Shown: positions 6,432 through 6,682 of the stretch, piece after piece | Numbering within the stretch: position 1 is the stretch's first letter | Layout: each line of letters opens with the position of its first letter | Source: JBBKWJ01 sp037968895 | GTDB taxonomy: Bacteria; Actinomycetota; Acidimicrobiia; Acidimicrobiales; SZUA-35 | DNA: 6,682 bases | Reading direction: 5' to 3' | Assembly: GCA_037968895.1 (NCBI GenBank) | Contig: JBBKWJ010000001.1 | Span: 1 to 6,682 of the forward strand | Program-made: the position numbers and the translations under genes | Notes under the pieces: generated by a model | What the model was told of the DNA's origin: nothing | The model's database searches: none | What the model saw: the letters and a program-made list of their open reading frames with translations, nothing else

Positions 6432-6682
6432 GTGAGTGTTGTCGTACACCTTCTCGGCGAACCGCGAATTGAGCGGGACGGGGAACCCGCTCCGGCCCCT
6501 CGCGGGCACAAGGTGTGGGCAGTCCTGGCCTTCCTGATCTTGAGAGAGCGACCACCTTCGCGCAAGACGGTCGCCGAACTATTGTTCAGCGACGCCGACG
6601 ATCCCCGTGCGGCGCTGCGTTGGGCGCTGTCGGAGATTCGGAAGGTCGCAGGTTGGTCGCCTAGCGAACTCGGCGGCGACCC
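6432..6682 (+). CDS. SARP/BTAD-type transcriptional regulator, N-terminal fragment (C-terminus off the right edge)
   Basis: 83 residues are visible from a GTG start. The sequence VHLLGEPRIERDG, then PRGHKVWAVLAFLILRERPPSR, KTVAELLFSDADDPRAALRWALSEIRK matches the N-terminal winged-helix region of SARP/BTAD-type regulators. In this family that domain is followed by a bacterial transcriptional activation domain and often by an ATPase and TPR tail, which would lie beyond the edge. The start is set by GAGG six nt upstream (6422-6425). The overlapping GTG at 6430 is followed at once by a stop. The gene is divergent from the DUF1326/DUF2182 operon and shares its repeat-rich upstream region, so it is a plausible regulator of that operon, of itself, or of both. 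Family assignment rests on the N-terminal pattern only. Confidence 0.78.
   Translation, partial: MSVVVHLLGEPRIERDGEPAPAPRGHKVWAVLAFLILRERPPSRKTVAELLFSDADDPRAALRWALSEIRKVAGWSPSELGGD

Noticed and set aside
6275..6565. Upstream extension of the first DUF1326 gene
   Set aside because: It would run through the repeat-rich intergenic region and the start of the SARP-like gene. The GGGGG site and the family N-terminus support ATG 6274.

Overview
The window is GC-rich and almost fully coding. Its gene types are a large winged-helix/ATPase/TPR regulator, a SARP/BTAD-type regulator, and a DUF1326/DUF2182 cluster. Together with the GTG start and strong G/C third-position bias, these point to a high-GC actinomycete, perhaps an Acidimicrobiia-like lineage. 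That placement is inference; no marker gene is present. I saw no rRNA, tRNA, transposase, CRISPR array or phage gene.

Layout. (1) Positions 1-746, minus strand: the N-terminal 248 residues of a homocysteine S-methyltransferase family protein, cut by the left edge. (2) 747-840: a short divergent intergenic region holding an 11-bp-phased direct repeat just upstream of the next gene. (3) 841-4191, plus strand: an 1116-residue one-protein signalling regulator. Its domains are an OmpR/PhoB-type winged helix, a class III cyclase-like domain that has lost its catalytic residues, a STAND/AAA-type P-loop ATPase and a TPR-like tail. (4) 4210-6274, minus strand: a tight three-gene operon transcribed from right to left, coding for a DUF1326 protein, a DUF2182 polytopic membrane protein and a second DUF1326 protein. 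The junctions are a 2-nt gap and a 4-nt ATGA overlap. (5) 6275-6431: a divergent intergenic region with several inverted and direct repeats, a likely operator/promoter region. (6) 6432 to the right edge, plus strand: the N-terminus of a SARP/BTAD-like transcriptional regulator.

How they may work together. The most interesting unit is the DUF1326-DUF2182-DUF1326 operon. Both soluble partners carry the same CNC-x3-CPC cysteine cluster. The membrane protein has Met-rich and Cys-rich segments, so a small metal-handling or redox membrane complex is a reasonable hypothesis, but no function is established. The operon shares its upstream region with the SARP-like regulator and ends 18 nt from the end of the large ATPase regulator. 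The SARP-like gene is therefore the best candidate for local control. The methyltransferase and the large regulator share their own divergent promoter region. Nothing in the sequence ties methionine metabolism to the DUF operon.
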